Shown here: positions 30,434 through 40,682 of the stretch, in pieces
How positions within the stretch are numbered: position 1 is the first letter of the stretch
Layout of the letters: each line of letters begins with the position of its first letter
Origin: Chrysophaeum taylorii
Lineage: Eukaryota; Sar; Pelagophyceae; Pelagomonadales; Pelagomonadaceae
Assembly (NCBI GenBank): GCA_029834535.1
Contig: JAQMWT010000406.1
Coordinates: 62,001-126,000 of the forward strand
Reading direction: 5' to 3'
DNA length: 64,000 nucleotides
Translations under genes and position numbers: made by a program
Notes under the pieces: generated by a model
What the model saw: the letters and a program-made list of their open reading frames with translations, nothing else
Databases searched by the model: none
What the model was told of the DNA's origin: nothing

Positions 30434-33400
30434 CTAGTAATCTGCCTCGATCACGACCCGGCGTCGACGAATCGTCGTCGTCGTCGTCGTCATGGGAACC
30501 TGTGACTTTGTTGTTGGGGTTCTAACCTCTTCCTCGTCCTCGATTGTTTCTCCCGCGCCCTTCTTCTCGCCCTCTTCGATCGCGACGTGCCGACTTGGAG
30601 TCGTCGTCGTCGTCGTCGTTGGAACCGGCTCGTGCTTTCCTTCTTCTTCGATTTCTTCTTCTGCTCGGGAATGGGGGTCGTCCTCCTCGTCGTCTTCTAT
30701 TAAAACTCGCCGGCGACGACGACGACGAGCCGTGGTGGGAATCGACTCGCGCATCGCAGCAGGAAATTCGGGCACACTTCCTTCTTCCTCCTCGGGGTCC
30801 CCCATGTCGCTATCGAGTCGCCGAACTGCGGGATGTGGCGACCGTAGAGAGCCCAATGATCGAGCGTCGTCCTCCGCCAGAGAGGACGCCTCGTCGTGGA
30901 TAAAGTCCTCGAGACTCCCGACAGAATCCTCGTCGGTGGGCACGTCGATCTCTGTCTCGGTTGGATGGATGCGATGAGGGTCCAACGCAACTGACGGTTT
31001 GATAAAAATTTGGACTTGGTCTGTGGGTGGGACGTGGTCTTCATTTTTTACATTTTGTTCTTCTGGGGCTGCCCGAGCGATCGCGCGTCGCGCCGTTGGG
31101 GGCTCGTTTGATGCGGGCACTGTCTTTTTGCGATACCTTCTCTCAGAAAACTCACTCAGAAACCACTCGAGGGCGCTCGCGGATTCATCGCTACATTTTT
31201 TTTCGGAGGAGGAGGAGGTGGTGTCTGCTCCAAAGAAGACTGAGCGCGCAAAAGCCTGCGCGCCGGCCGCGACGCGTTCGAACGCCTCGACGACGTCGTC
31301 GGCCTCCACGATCCACGAGATGACACTCGAGGGCTCCAGCCGGCAAACCCGGGTCCAGCCGAGCTTGGGGTGCAACAGTGCATTCGGAAAGGCATCTGCG
31401 GCGTCGAGAATCTCCTGCTGGTCCGCGGGCGATGGCGAGCACAAAACAGCGACGGCTCGACCCCGCGCGTCGAACGCCGCGGCGTCCACTGCGCCGGTCT
31501 GACTGCTCTGACGCGTTGGCGCGAGGCTCACGACGCGGCACGCCGCACTTTCGCGCGCTTCGCGCTCAAGCCATTCCACCGTACTCTGAGCGAACAAATC
31601 GCCGCGAGGCCCCGGCTGGACGCTCGCCGCTTCAAGGTCTTCTTCTTCATCTTCTTCTCCGTCTTCGCGACGAACCACGAGCTGCATCGCGCTCGGCTTG
31701 ATGTCACCTCCGGGCGACACGTTCTCCTTGCCCATGCAGCGAGGAGAAGCCGCGGTCGTCGCCTCGCGACGACGCCCTTGGCAGAGATGCGCGAGCTGGC
31801 CAGCGAGGTGCGCGCACGAGGCGCACGAACACGGCGACGCACGGCCGAGCAACGCCCTCACGAGCCAGCCAAAGGCACGTCGACCGCGCCGATCGTCGTG
31901 CGGAGACGGAGCCGGGCACTCGGGGTGCACGTAGCATCGCATCGTTCGAATAGCTCTAGTGATTCCTACGTTGAGGAGACGATGCCCGTGGGCGTGAGTG
32001 AGAGTCGAGTAGTGTCGTATAGCCGAGGCCCGCGATCGGTGCTGCGCTCGTCGATTGGATGTTGTCGTCGTCGCTTTTCGTCGCCGCTCGCCACCCTCCT
32101 CGTCGTCCGACGACGAAGATATTTCTTCGAGCGCGTCCCACGGTTCAGCGGTCGTTTCATCTTTCGTTCTTTGCTTTTTCCTCGTCGACGCCTGCACGGG
32201 GCCGCCGTTTCGCGGCGCAAGAAGCGTGGAAAAGAGGATCACGTCTCGCTCCTCGCCCTGGATGCGATCGATAGACTCGACGAAGAGTGGCGCGTCGCGT
32301 TCGAGAACGCTCGCGGCGCGGTCTTCGACGTCGGGGCGTCGCCGCAGCGCCCCGACGTACGTCGGATGCGGCTCGAGACGAGCGCGATTGTCCGCGAGCA
32401 GAAGCTTGGCAATAAGAGAGCGCTGCGGCCTGTTTAAGGTGATGATCCCGAGGGAGAGCGATTCGCCGCTCGAGTCTGCGGCAGCGATAATGTCGCGCGC
32501 ATCTTTCGCAACGGCAGCTGCTTGCGAGTAGTTGACGAGTCCGGCTGGCGGACCTCGGTCCGACTCCATGTCGCCTCCGACAAGAACCGCCATCAAGCCC
32601 TTCCTCGTGTGGTCGGTGGCTTGCGAGACGCGCGGCGCGGCGAAGGGCGCGACCAAACGCGAGTCGTAGAAAAGAGCGTTCGAGATCGCGATGAGCGTCG
32701 GATCGCCCGAGCGGTAGTGCCATTCGAGGGGTACCAGCGGCAAAATCCCGAGGTCCAGGACGTCGTCCAGGACACCACGACTTGCGGAGCAGTTGTTGCT
32801 CCTCGACGCTCGCGGGGGGAGTTGCTGATCGTCGCCGGCAATGACAAGCGACGTCCTCGCCGCCGCAGCCAACGGCACCGCGTCGCGCGTCCGCATCTGA
32901 GATGCCTCGTCGATGAACACAACGTCAAACACTCCGGCTCGATCGAGAAGTCCCAGTCGCCGCGCCGACGCGGGAGTCGCGCACACGATTGGCGCGAGTC
33001 CGAAACGATCCTTTTTCTTCCTCTTTAAGGAGGAGGAAGAGTCCTCGCCCGCGTCGTGCAAGCGCGCGAGCACCGCCGCATCCGCTCGCGTGCACGCAAC
33101 CCTCAGAGACGCAAGCGATCGGCATCGAGCGCTTCGCGCGAGCTGCTTCGATGCAGAAAAACCATCCGTCAACAACACGGACGATCGAGTGTTGTTCGAA
33201 AGCAAATACGTCATTTCGACGGCGCACCTCACCAAGTCGGCGAGGGAAGAACGTGCCGATGGAGAACGCGCGTCATAGAGGGCATCTGCTGTTGCTCGAG
33301 CCTCGGCCGACAAAGATAATGAGCATCGAATGCGCTCGAGAGAAGCGAGCGCTGCCGCGACTCCCAGCGACGAGGCATCGGTGGTGTCGTCGTCGTTGGA

Positions 33401-36400
33401 TGATGCCAAGAGTCGTACCAAAGCAAACAGGCGCGAATGCTCGAGATCGTTGTCGTTGTTGTGTAGGGCCTCTGCGAACGGCACCGCAACATCGGCGAAG
33501 AAGCCATCGGCAGGCCCGGCGTGCAAAAGCGCGGCTTTGAGACAATGCGCTGCGACAGCTTGTAGAGTCGGCTCTGCCGCCGCAACTGGACTTCTTCGCA
33601 TTGCACCGTTGAGGCGAGTGAGGCGCTCGAGCGCATCTTGCAAATTGCCCTCGTGTGCGGCCAAGTCTGCAGCGGCGGCATCGACGCGCTTCGCCGACGC
33701 ATTCACAACACGCTCGCCAAAGGCGGTGGCCGCGGCAGCCTGGGCGTCGCTGTCTTGCCACGCTTGCAGTTCATTGTACCGCGCGACCATCTCATCTCGG
33801 GCGTCCGCTTCTCGCTTGGTCACCCTTCGCTTTTTCTTTTGGCTTTCGATAGTATCGGGGCCGTCGATGGCAAGCGCGATCTTGTGCTTCGCCAAGTGAC
33901 GTCTGGCAGTCGCCGCCGATGCCCGTCGCTCGCCGCAGAGTTCGCATACGTAGCGCCACTCCCTCGGGGTTCCGTCGCGCATCCTGCCGCGATGCAGGAC
34001 AGCAACACACAAATCTTCCGAGAGAGCCTCGTCGCGCGGATCCTCCTCGTCGATATCATTTTGAGTCGCACGAGCCGATCGCGGCGTCTTCCAACCACCA
34101 GTCTTCTCCTCCGCCCACGCGCGAGCTGCGAGAGCACCCGGGCGGTAGGAATCTTCAGAAAGGCTCCACCGCGACGATGAGGGATCGGCATCATCAGGCA
34201 GCGATATATGCGACGCAGCGAAAGAGCGAGATGGCAAGCGCGCGTGATCTCTAAGGCGACGCCACTCGTCGGCAAGATAGTCGAGGCCGTATTGTAATTG
34301 CACCGCCTCGTCTCCGTCAGCATCGCTCGCCGAACGCACCTTTGGTTTCGTGGCAAGGATATCCTCTGCCGCAGCGCATAGAACCGTGTCTCGCGAAGAC
34401 GTTGACATCTTGGAGAGGGCGCGAATCTTGTGCGCAACTACGCGCGCCGCAGCTTCTTCCTGTCCGATGATGAGTACCGTCTTGCCCGTAGCAGCCAGCG
34501 CAACGGCAGCATTCGAAATCGTTGCGCTCTTTCCGGTTCCTGGCGGCCCGCGCATGACAAAGCTCTCACCAGCAACAACGCGCGCGATAGCCTTGCGCTG
34601 AGTGGCATCTGCGACGCCCGCAATTGGCGGCATGTGCTGGTCCCGCGCATCTATTACGAGTGGTCGTTGCTTATTGTTGTTGGAACACGATCCGAATATC
34701 GCGGCATAAGCGCTCGACACCCTAAGACGATGTTCGTGAAGCCGAAGCGTTTCGAGGGAAGTCGACCATAGCTCGCCGTTGGCCAGGAACACTTCGACGC
34801 GAGACCGCACGGGCGCAGCAGTATTCGAACGGCTGGCTGGATTGACGAATGCCGCGCCATCTCGCTCGACCAACAGCGAATCTCCACAACACTTGCTCGC
34901 GCGCACAGGGACTATTACATCAACAACATTATCGTTTTCAAAGAAGCAAACGGCCGCTTGTTGAGAACCATCAAATTCGTCAAGTGTTTCACCCACTCTG
35001 AATGCGTGGAGGCCGCTCAGCTCGCATTTGTTGCCTCGACCGGGAACGAGCGCGATCTGACCGCGTGATAAAAGTGCTGACGCGAGCGCGTCAACGACGA
35101 TCGGATCCGTTTTCAGAGCGAGCCACGATACCCACTTATCTTTGGCGGGTGACCACTCTTCGTCACGAGTGGCGTCTATCAGAAGCGAGCCTAGCGCCGG
35201 AAGGCCGTCAGAAACGTCAGCGAAAACATCCTCGAGGGAAGCCGTACGGGTCTCTGGCGCGAGTTCGTGGCGCATCAGCCACTCGACGTACGTGAACGCC
35301 GTTTTTTGTCGCGCTTCACTGCACGCAGCCGCCGCCGCCCTGAGCACATCTTGGGCAGCTGCCGACGCAGATCCGAACGGCGCCGAAGGCGGCGTAGTTT
35401 GTTGTTGTTCCCATTCCTCGACTAACGCGCGCGCGAGCTCGCGCTCGACGTCGTCGCAAGTATCAACAACTGTCGACTCCATCGCCGCGCGCTCGGCGCA
35501 AAGGCAAATTCGGCCGATTTCCGAGGCGACGGTAGCCACGTCGGCCACAGTCTCGAAGTCGCCGTCAAAGAGAGTCGTGCTTGCAACAGCAATCACGTGA
35601 AGAGGATTCGTCGCTGGCGGGTCCTCTAATGCCTCCAAGAATTCTGAAGCCCCGAGTTCGAAGACATCATCGCGCGCCGTTGAAACGCGAACGGCCTTGG
35701 CGACGACGAGTTGTTCCGCCGCAGCAGCAGCAGCTGCACAACGATACCAGACACGTCTCGCCTCTGAGGAGGCTGCAAGTTTCAGGTGCACCACCGACTT
35801 GTTGGAGGACGCGCGACCGGACGAGACGGCACACGGTAGGCGCTCATCAGACGACGATAGCACGATGTTTGCAGAAACGAACGAAGAGGCGTCGTTTGCT
35901 GACCAATAATCGGCGGCAGAATCGTCATCATAAAAGTCGAGGCGTATCGAGATGTGGAGAGTGCAGCCGCGCTGAAGCCCAGCCAGGAGAGTCTGCGTAG
36001 GATTTCCACCTCTTGGATGGTGCTTTTTAGAGTCATCGAGCCACGCGTCGACGACTCGAGGACACTTCTCGCGAATCAGGCTGCTAGGAGCATCCAGCCT
36101 CAACAGCACGGGCGACGTCCAGTCATCGTCTCCCCCGAGAAGGCGCGCGCGCACCTGAATCGCAATCGACCCAGGGGGCGCCTTAAATTTATGACGCAGG
36201 TCTCCTCCAAGGCAGCGCGACCCGTCGCTCGTCGTCTCGAGGTCCGAGCCTAGGACCGAGAAACGATGCCCTTGCTCTTCTGGGGCATCAGTTCGCCACC
36301 GACGCGCTTCGATCTCTAGAGTGGCGTCCGGCTCGACGACTCCGTGGAAGTTGACGGTACCTTCATCCTCTGTGCTGCTGAGCCACAGGCGCCCTCCTAT

Positions 36401-39400
36401 CTTGTCGTCGTCGTCCTGCAGCTCTTCGTCGGCGGCAGCAGCAAAACAACCATCTAACACGTCTGCTGGTTCGTCGTCGAAACAACAACAACAAGGTCCC
36501 GAGTCGTTGTCGTCTTCATCACAAAAAGCGCCGCCGCCGCCGTCAATACCGTCCTCTTCGGTCTCGAGAACGACGCGGTCGCGATCCTCGGGTGGTGTTT
36601 CGCGCGGGGGTAAGACTACGCCATCGGCAATAATTTTCTTCTCCGAGCTCCCGGCGGAGTTTTCGGCCCAAACACTGACACAGTACTCATCATCACCACC
36701 GTCGAGCTCGAGCACGAGCGAAACGAGTTTGGGGTCATCATCATCGTCGTCGATCGCCGGGGAGCAGCAGCAACGACGCGTCGCCGCGACAGACGCGGCG
36801 CCAGACGTCGTCGTCGTCGTCGCTACGCAATGGATTTCGAGGTGCTGGTCGTTCCACGGCGACGCTCTGGCACCGTAAGCGCGAATAAAGACGCTCAAAG
36901 ATGACGACGCGACCTCAATTTTCACGACGTTTGGCGGAAGGGGCGGGGTCGCTTCTCGGACGGCCGAGGCGCTCGCGAGCACGACAGACGTCCCATCGCA
37001 GAGCTCGAAGACGCAGGTCGTTCCGGGTGCTGCGAGGGTTTTGTGGCCTTCGGCTACAAAGCTGACAGCAAACGGGAAGTTGTCGTGATGCGTCGTCGTC
37101 GTCGTCGTCGTCGCCGAGATCTTGCGCAGCTCGACCACCCTCGTCGGCTTCGGTCGCTTTCGAAAACGACGACGAATCCACGGGGGGAGCTCGATTCGCG
37201 CTCGGACGCGCAACGCCCCGAGGACTCGCGCCGGGACGGGCCCGGAGACGCGAACCGTCCCAACAAGCTTGTTGCTGTTTTCGATGGCGACGGACTCGAA
37301 GTCGACGCAGCGGCGCCACGAGCAGAGGTCTGAAACGAGCGCGGCGGCGAGGGCCTCGGCGTCGGCGCTCTCGGGCGGCTCGCACAGGTGGAGGACCCGA
37401 CGCCAGGCAAATCGCCGCAGCGCGGCCGGCAGCGCCACGGCAACATCGGTAAGCAGCGATTCGTCGGTCTCCCGTTGTTTCGGGTGGCAAAGCACGAGGG
37501 AATCGTAGTTCGCGACGGCGTAGAGGTGTCGCACCGGCACGAGCCGCATAGGCATGTCTCGAAGCTCGCGAGCTCGCTCGACCAACGCGACTGCCCAGGG
37601 GGGCGGAGGGGGCGGTTCGGTCGCGGGTGGTACAGAAGCGAAATCATCGGAAGAATCACCCGACGCGAGGACGATCGCGGCGAGGCGAGCCCCCCGGATC
37701 GTGCGACGAAGAGCCTTCTCCTTCTTTGGAGCTGCTGTTGTCGCGCGTCTTCCTCCCGCCGAACACACGAGAGCGACGTCGCAGGCGCCGACGCCGCCCG
37801 AGACGGCGAGTGTCTTGAAGTCGCACGCGTAGACTCGACCCATCGCTTTGGCGACGTCGCCGTCGGGGTCCTCGGCAGCTAGGAGGACCCTGAGGCATCT
37901 CGCGTTCGCCGAGTCTGAGCACGCGGCGACGACCGAGAGCGTGCTGGTTAGTTGAAGGCGGATCTCCTTGGAGACGGCGCGCAAGGTCTCGACCGCAGCA
38001 GCCATCGCGCCGATGCAGACCGTGGCGCCGCGCAAGGCGCGGAAGTCCTCGGCGACGTCGCGTCGGCCGCCGTAGCAAGTTCTCGACATCGCGTCGCTCG
38101 GGAACTCCCGTTCGCCTCGACAGCGAGCGAGAGCGCTGGCCACGCCGCCGAGCGTCGAATCGACGCGGGTCGAGGGCCACCGGCCCTTGCGTACCGTCAA
38201 GCGCTGCTGCTGCTGCTGCTGCTGCTTGAAGAGGTGGTCCAAGCTCGCGGCAAACGGGAGAGCGTCGCCGCCGTATCGCTCCCGCAGCACGACGTTGGCT
38301 TCCGCGACGCGCTCGGCCGCGCTCCAGGCGCTGTGGCGTCCGGCGTCGTCGTCGTCGGTTCCGGCGACAAAGCAGACGGCGCGGACTTGGAGCCGCGCGA
38401 TCGCCGGGACGATCTCGTAGACGTCGAGGGCCGCGGCGTCGTCGACGGCGAGAACGTCGAACGCCGGGCGTAGGGCGAGCCATCGCGGCAGCGCGCGAGG
38501 GGTCGCGAGGACCACGGGACAGGACGCGCGCAGCAAGTCGGACCAGCCGTCGAGAGCCGCGAAGGCCGAGGCGAGGTGCTTTCGGCCGCCGGGTCGCTCC
38601 CCGCGCGCCGAGTAAGCGCGTAGCGAAACGAAGGCCGCGGTACGAGCGAGAGCGTCGATCGTCGCTTTTCGCGTCGCGTCTCGCGACGCCTCGACGCGTT
38701 CGAGACGAGAGCGCGCGCGAGATCGCGCTGCCTCGACGGCCTCCTCGGTCGCGTGAAGCGCCTCCTGCCGCGGTGTGGTCGTCGAGCACGAAACAATAAT
38801 AGCAGCCGCCTCCTCCCGGGGCTGCAAATCGTCCGACGAACGCAGGCGCGCGGCGTTCACGTTTGCCGCGACGAGCGAGAGGGTCTCGGCATCGTCGCAC
38901 TCGGACTCGGAGAGGATGACCGCCGCCGTGCGCGGGAGCCCGGCGTCTGCGAGCGTTGCGGCGATTTGCACGAGCGTTTCGCGGCAGGGCGCGACGACGA
39001 GAGCGGCCGTCGCGCCGCGCGAGCAGAGCCTGGAGGAGACGGCGTGCGCGAGCGCGCGCGTGCGACCAGAGCCGGGGCCGCCAGACACGCACGTGACGCT
39101 GCTGCTGCTGCTGCTCGTGGCCGCCGCGACAAAGCGGCGCTGCGCACTATCGAGCGCCGCGGCGACCGACGCGCCCTTCTCCTCCTCCTCAACGGCGGTG
39201 CCTCGCTGCTCGATCGTCGTCTCGGCGCTCGCCCAGAACTTTGCGGCTGCATCGGCCCCTCGCATCGCGTCGAGGAAAAGGCGCTCGGTGGGCTGGAGCT
39301 CTGGAATCGCGACGACGGAGACGACGGGAACACCCCCCTCGCCTCTCTGATCGGCGGCCAACGGGTTTCCGACGGGAGCGCCGGCGCGAACTCGCCGCAA

Positions 39401-40639
39401 GCGATCGTCCCGAGTCATCATCATCCCCTTATTTTGAGGTTTCGGCGCGTCGTGTGTCTTCTCGAGCGGTAAGAGCAAAAAAGGCGGCGCCGGTTCGTCG
39501 TCCTCATCCCGCGTGGTGCCGACGGCGAGGAAGGCGGCGCCGCCGGCGTCGAGGACGGCGAAAATCTCGTCGCAAACGCCGAAAAACGCTCGCGACTGGA
39601 CGACGGCGACGCCGGCTCTCTTCGCGAGCGTCCGACAGAGCGCGGGCGGCGGCGGCGCTTCCGAAATCACGACGTCGAGGCGACCGTCTCGCAGCGCAGC
39701 CATGATGTCGCGACAGGTGGTCCAGTCCGGCGAGACGACGTCCGCTCGAACCGGCGCGCGTCCCCGCAGCAACTTTCCCAAACCCCTGTCGCTCAACGCC
39801 GACCTCCCGGAGACCAGGAGCGGTGCCTCGGGGGGTACGTCGTCGTCGTCGTCGTCCACGGGCAACACGTCGGCGCCAACCTCGAGCGCCGCCGTCCAGG
39901 CATCGATGACGTCGGCGCGATGGCCGGGCGTCCACGTCGCGGCTCCCGCCTCGACTTTGACCTTCGTTCCCGAGACGTCAATCTTCGGCGCCCGCTCCCA
40001 GAGGCCGGCCGCCGCGGCCGCAGCAAACCGCCAGGACCGCGCCTCGCGGACCGGCCCGGGCGACACGCGTTCGATGAGGCGCGCGACGAGCCCCGGCGTC
40101 GGCTTGAGCGTCGCCGGGACGCGAGCGACGACTTCCGGTTTATCGGGCCTCGTCGCGACCAAGGCAACGCCGCGCGCCGCCGATACGGGCTTGTCGTCGA
40201 CGCCGAGGAGCGCGTCGAGAAAGACGAAAAACTCCTCAACTCCGCACGCGAGGCCCGCGAGCTCGAGCGGCTGCACGAGGCCGCCGACCATGTTGCCGTC
40301 GGACACTTCCACGCGCCATCGCACCTTCGTCGCGACCTCCAACGCGACCTCGAGCCTCGCGAGCGAGCCGTCATCGGCGTCGGCCACCGCCTCGATTTCG
40401 TACAGCGCCGCCCCGCGCCACGAGAGTCCTGTCGACCGCGGCGCGGCGCTCCACGCCACCTCGCACCCCACCCGCCATTCTCCCTCCCCAAAGCTCGACG
40501 CCGCGCACACCACGCCGTCCTCGACCGCCAGCCGCCGCGCCCATCGCTGCGCCTCCGGCTCGTCGCATCCCGCGAACGGACGGTGGACCACTACGCTCCC
40601 GGGCTCGGCGCGCGCGAGCAGCTTCGCCACGGTGCTCAT
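30434..40639 (-). CDS. Giant UPF1-like SF1 helicase with internal C2H2 finger and nuclease-like C-terminal domain
   Basis: A single 10.2-kb exon encoding 3401 aa. A complete SF1 helicase occupies ~2020-2910: Walker A GPPGTGKSATI (~2035), Walker B VVFIDEASQM (~2575), GDDQQLPPR, LEWHYRSGDP, RIQGEERDVILF (~2793) and NVGITRAIR (~2890). A C2H2 finger (CELCGERRASAATARRHLAKH, ~2230-2250) is inserted between motifs I and II. A second, degenerate P-loop (SGGPGSGRTRA, ~520; Lys replaced by Arg) with a VDDAAA box suggests an ancestral duplicated helicase. Residues ~3010-3115 have the outline of a Vsr/MTES_1575-type nuclease (WLEREA, AVDAAAFD, LGWTRVCRLE). The C terminus is acidic and disordered. Relatives act in RNA surveillance or antiviral roles; the role here is unknown. 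Confidence 0.85.
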   Translation of the reverse strand: MSTVAKLLARAEPGSVVVHRPFAGCDEPEAQRWARRLAVEDGVVCAASSFGEGEWRVGCEVAWSAAPRSTGLSWRGAALYEIEAVADADDGSLARLEVALEVATKVRWRVEVSDGNMVGGLVQPLELAGLACGVEEFFVFLDALLGVDDKPVSAARGVALVATRPDKPEVVARVPATLKPTPGLVARLIERVSPGPVREARSWRFAAAAAAGLWERAPKIDVSGTKVKVEAGAATWTPGHRADVIDAWTAALEVGADVLPVDDDDDDVPPEAPLLVSGRSALSDRGLGKLLRGRAPVRADVVSPDWTTCRDIMAALRDGRLDVVISEAPPPPALCRTLAKRAGVAVVQSRAFFGVCDEIFAVLDAGGAAFLAVGTTRDEDDEPAPPFLLLPLEKTHDAPKPQNKGMMMTRDDRLRRVRAGAPVGNPLAADQRGEGGVPVVSVVAIPELQPTERLFLDAMRGADAAAKFWASAETTIEQRGTAVEEEEKGASVAAALDSAQRRFVAAATSSSSSSVTCVSGGPGSGRTRALAHAVSSRLCSRGATAALVVAPCRETLVQIAATLADAGLPRTAAVILSESECDDAETLSLVAANVNAARLRSSDDLQPREEAAAIIVSCSTTTPRQEALHATEEAVEAARSRARSRLERVEASRDATRKATIDALARTAAFVSLRAYSARGERPGGRKHLASAFAALDGWSDLLRASCPVVLATPRALPRWLALRPAFDVLAVDDAAALDVYEIVPAIARLQVRAVCFVAGTDDDDAGRHSAWSAAERVAEANVVLRERYGGDALPFAASLDHLFKQQQQQQQRLTVRKGRWPSTRVDSTLGGVASALARCRGEREFPSDAMSRTCYGGRRDVAEDFRALRGATVCIGAMAAAVETLRAVSKEIRLQLTSTLSVVAACSDSANARCLRVLLAAEDPDGDVAKAMGRVYACDFKTLAVSGGVGACDVALVCSAGGRRATTAAPKKEKALRRTIRGARLAAIVLASGDSSDDFASVPPATEPPPPPPWAVALVERARELRDMPMRLVPVRHLYAVANYDSLVLCHPKQRETDESLLTDVAVALPAALRRFAWRRVLHLCEPPESADAEALAAALVSDLCSWRRCVDFESVAIENSNKLVGTVRVSGPVPARVLGALRVRARIELPPWIRRRFRKRPKPTRVVELRKISATTTTTTTHHDNFPFAVSFVAEGHKTLAAPGTTCVFELCDGTSVVLASASAVREATPPLPPNVVKIEVASSSLSVFIRAYGARASPWNDQHLEIHCVATTTTTSGAASVAATRRCCCSPAIDDDDDDPKLVSLVLELDGGDDEYCVSVWAENSAGSSEKKIIADGVVLPPRETPPEDRDRVVLETEEDGIDGGGGAFCDEDDNDSGPCCCCFDDEPADVLDGCFAAAADEELQDDDDKIGGRLWLSSTEDEGTVNFHGVVEPDATLEIEARRWRTDAPEEQGHRFSVLGSDLETTSDGSRCLGGDLRHKFKAPPGSIAIQVRARLLGGDDDWTSPVLLRLDAPSSLIREKCPRVVDAWLDDSKKHHPRGGNPTQTLLAGLQRGCTLHISIRLDFYDDDSAADYWSANDASSFVSANIVLSSSDERLPCAVSSGRASSNKSVVHLKLAASSEARRVWYRCAAAAAAAEQLVVAKAVRVSTARDDVFELGASEFLEALEDPPATNPLHVIAVASTTLFDGDFETVADVATVASEIGRICLCAERAAMESTVVDTCDDVERELARALVEEWEQQQTTPPSAPFGSASAAAQDVLRAAAAACSEARQKTAFTYVEWLMRHELAPETRTASLEDVFADVSDGLPALGSLLIDATRDEEWSPAKDKWVSWLALKTDPIVVDALASALLSRGQIALVPGRGNKCELSGLHAFRVGETLDEFDGSQQAAVCFFENDNVVDVIVPVRASKCCGDSLLVERDGAAFVNPASRSNTAAPVRSRVEVFLANGELWSTSLETLRLHEHRLRVSSAYAAIFGSCSNNNKQRPLVIDARDQHMPPIAGVADATQRKAIARVVAGESFVMRGPPGTGKSATISNAAVALAATGKTVLIIGQEEAAARVVAHKIRALSKMSTSSRDTVLCAAAEDILATKPKVRSASDADGDEAVQLQYGLDYLADEWRRLRDHARLPSRSFAASHISLPDDADPSSSRWSLSEDSYRPGALAARAWAEEKTGGWKTPRSARATQNDIDEEDPRDEALSEDLCVAVLHRGRMRDGTPREWRYVCELCGERRASAATARRHLAKHKIALAIDGPDTIESQKKKRRVTKREADARDEMVARYNELQAWQDSDAQAAAATAFGERVVNASAKRVDAAAADLAAHEGNLQDALERLTRLNGAMRRSPVAAAEPTLQAVAAHCLKAALLHAGPADGFFADVAVPFAEALHNNDNDLEHSRLFALVRLLASSNDDDTTDASSLGVAAALASLERIRCSLSLSAEARATADALYDARSPSARSSLADLVRCAVEMTYLLSNNTRSSVLLTDGFSASKQLARSARCRSLASLRVACTRADAAVLARLHDAGEDSSSSLKRKKKDRFGLAPIVCATPASARRLGLLDRAGVFDVVFIDEASQMRTRDAVPLAAAARTSLVIAGDDQQLPPRASRSNNCSASRGVLDDVLDLGILPLVPLEWHYRSGDPTLIAISNALFYDSRLVAPFAAPRVSQATDHTRKGLMAVLVGGDMESDRGPPAGLVNYSQAAAVAKDARDIIAAADSSGESLSLGIITLNRPQRSLIAKLLLADNRARLEPHPTYVGALRRRPDVEDRAASVLERDAPLFVESIDRIQGEERDVILFSTLLAPRNGGPVQASTRKKQRTKDETTAEPWDALEEISSSSDDEEGGERRRKATTTTSNRRAQHRSRASAIRHYSTLTHAHGHRLLNVGITRAIRTMRCYVHPECPAPSPHDDRRGRRAFGWLVRALLGRASPCSCASCAHLAGQLAHLCQGRRREATTAASPRCMGKENVSPGGDIKPSAMQLVVRREDGEEDEEEDLEAASVQPGPRGDLFAQSTVEWLEREARESAACRVVSLAPTRQSSQTGAVDAAAFDARGRAVAVLCSPSPADQQEILDAADAFPNALLHPKLGWTRVCRLEPSSVISWIVEADDVVEAFERVAAGAQAFARSVFFGADTTSSSSEKKCSDESASALEWFLSEFSERRYRKKTVPASNEPPTARRAIARAAPEEQNVKNEDHVPPTDQVQIFIKPSVALDPHRIHPTETEIDVPTDEDSVGSLEDFIHDEASSLAEDDARSLGSLRSPHPAVRRLDSDMGDPEEEEGSVPEFPAAMRESIPTTARRRRRRRVLIEDDEEDDPHSRAEEEIEEEGKHEPVPTTTTTTTPSRHVAIEEGEKKGAGETIEDEEEVRTPTTKSQVPMTTTTTTIRRRRVVIEADY

Positions 40640-40682
40640 TTTGATTCACAAATTCAAACGGTTATGCATATGAGGTCTACTC

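Noticed and set aside
31370-32437. A 355-codon plus-strand frame opposite the giant helicase gene
   Set aside because: Arg/Ser-rich shadow with no domain; the minus frame carries helicase motifs V and VI in the same interval.
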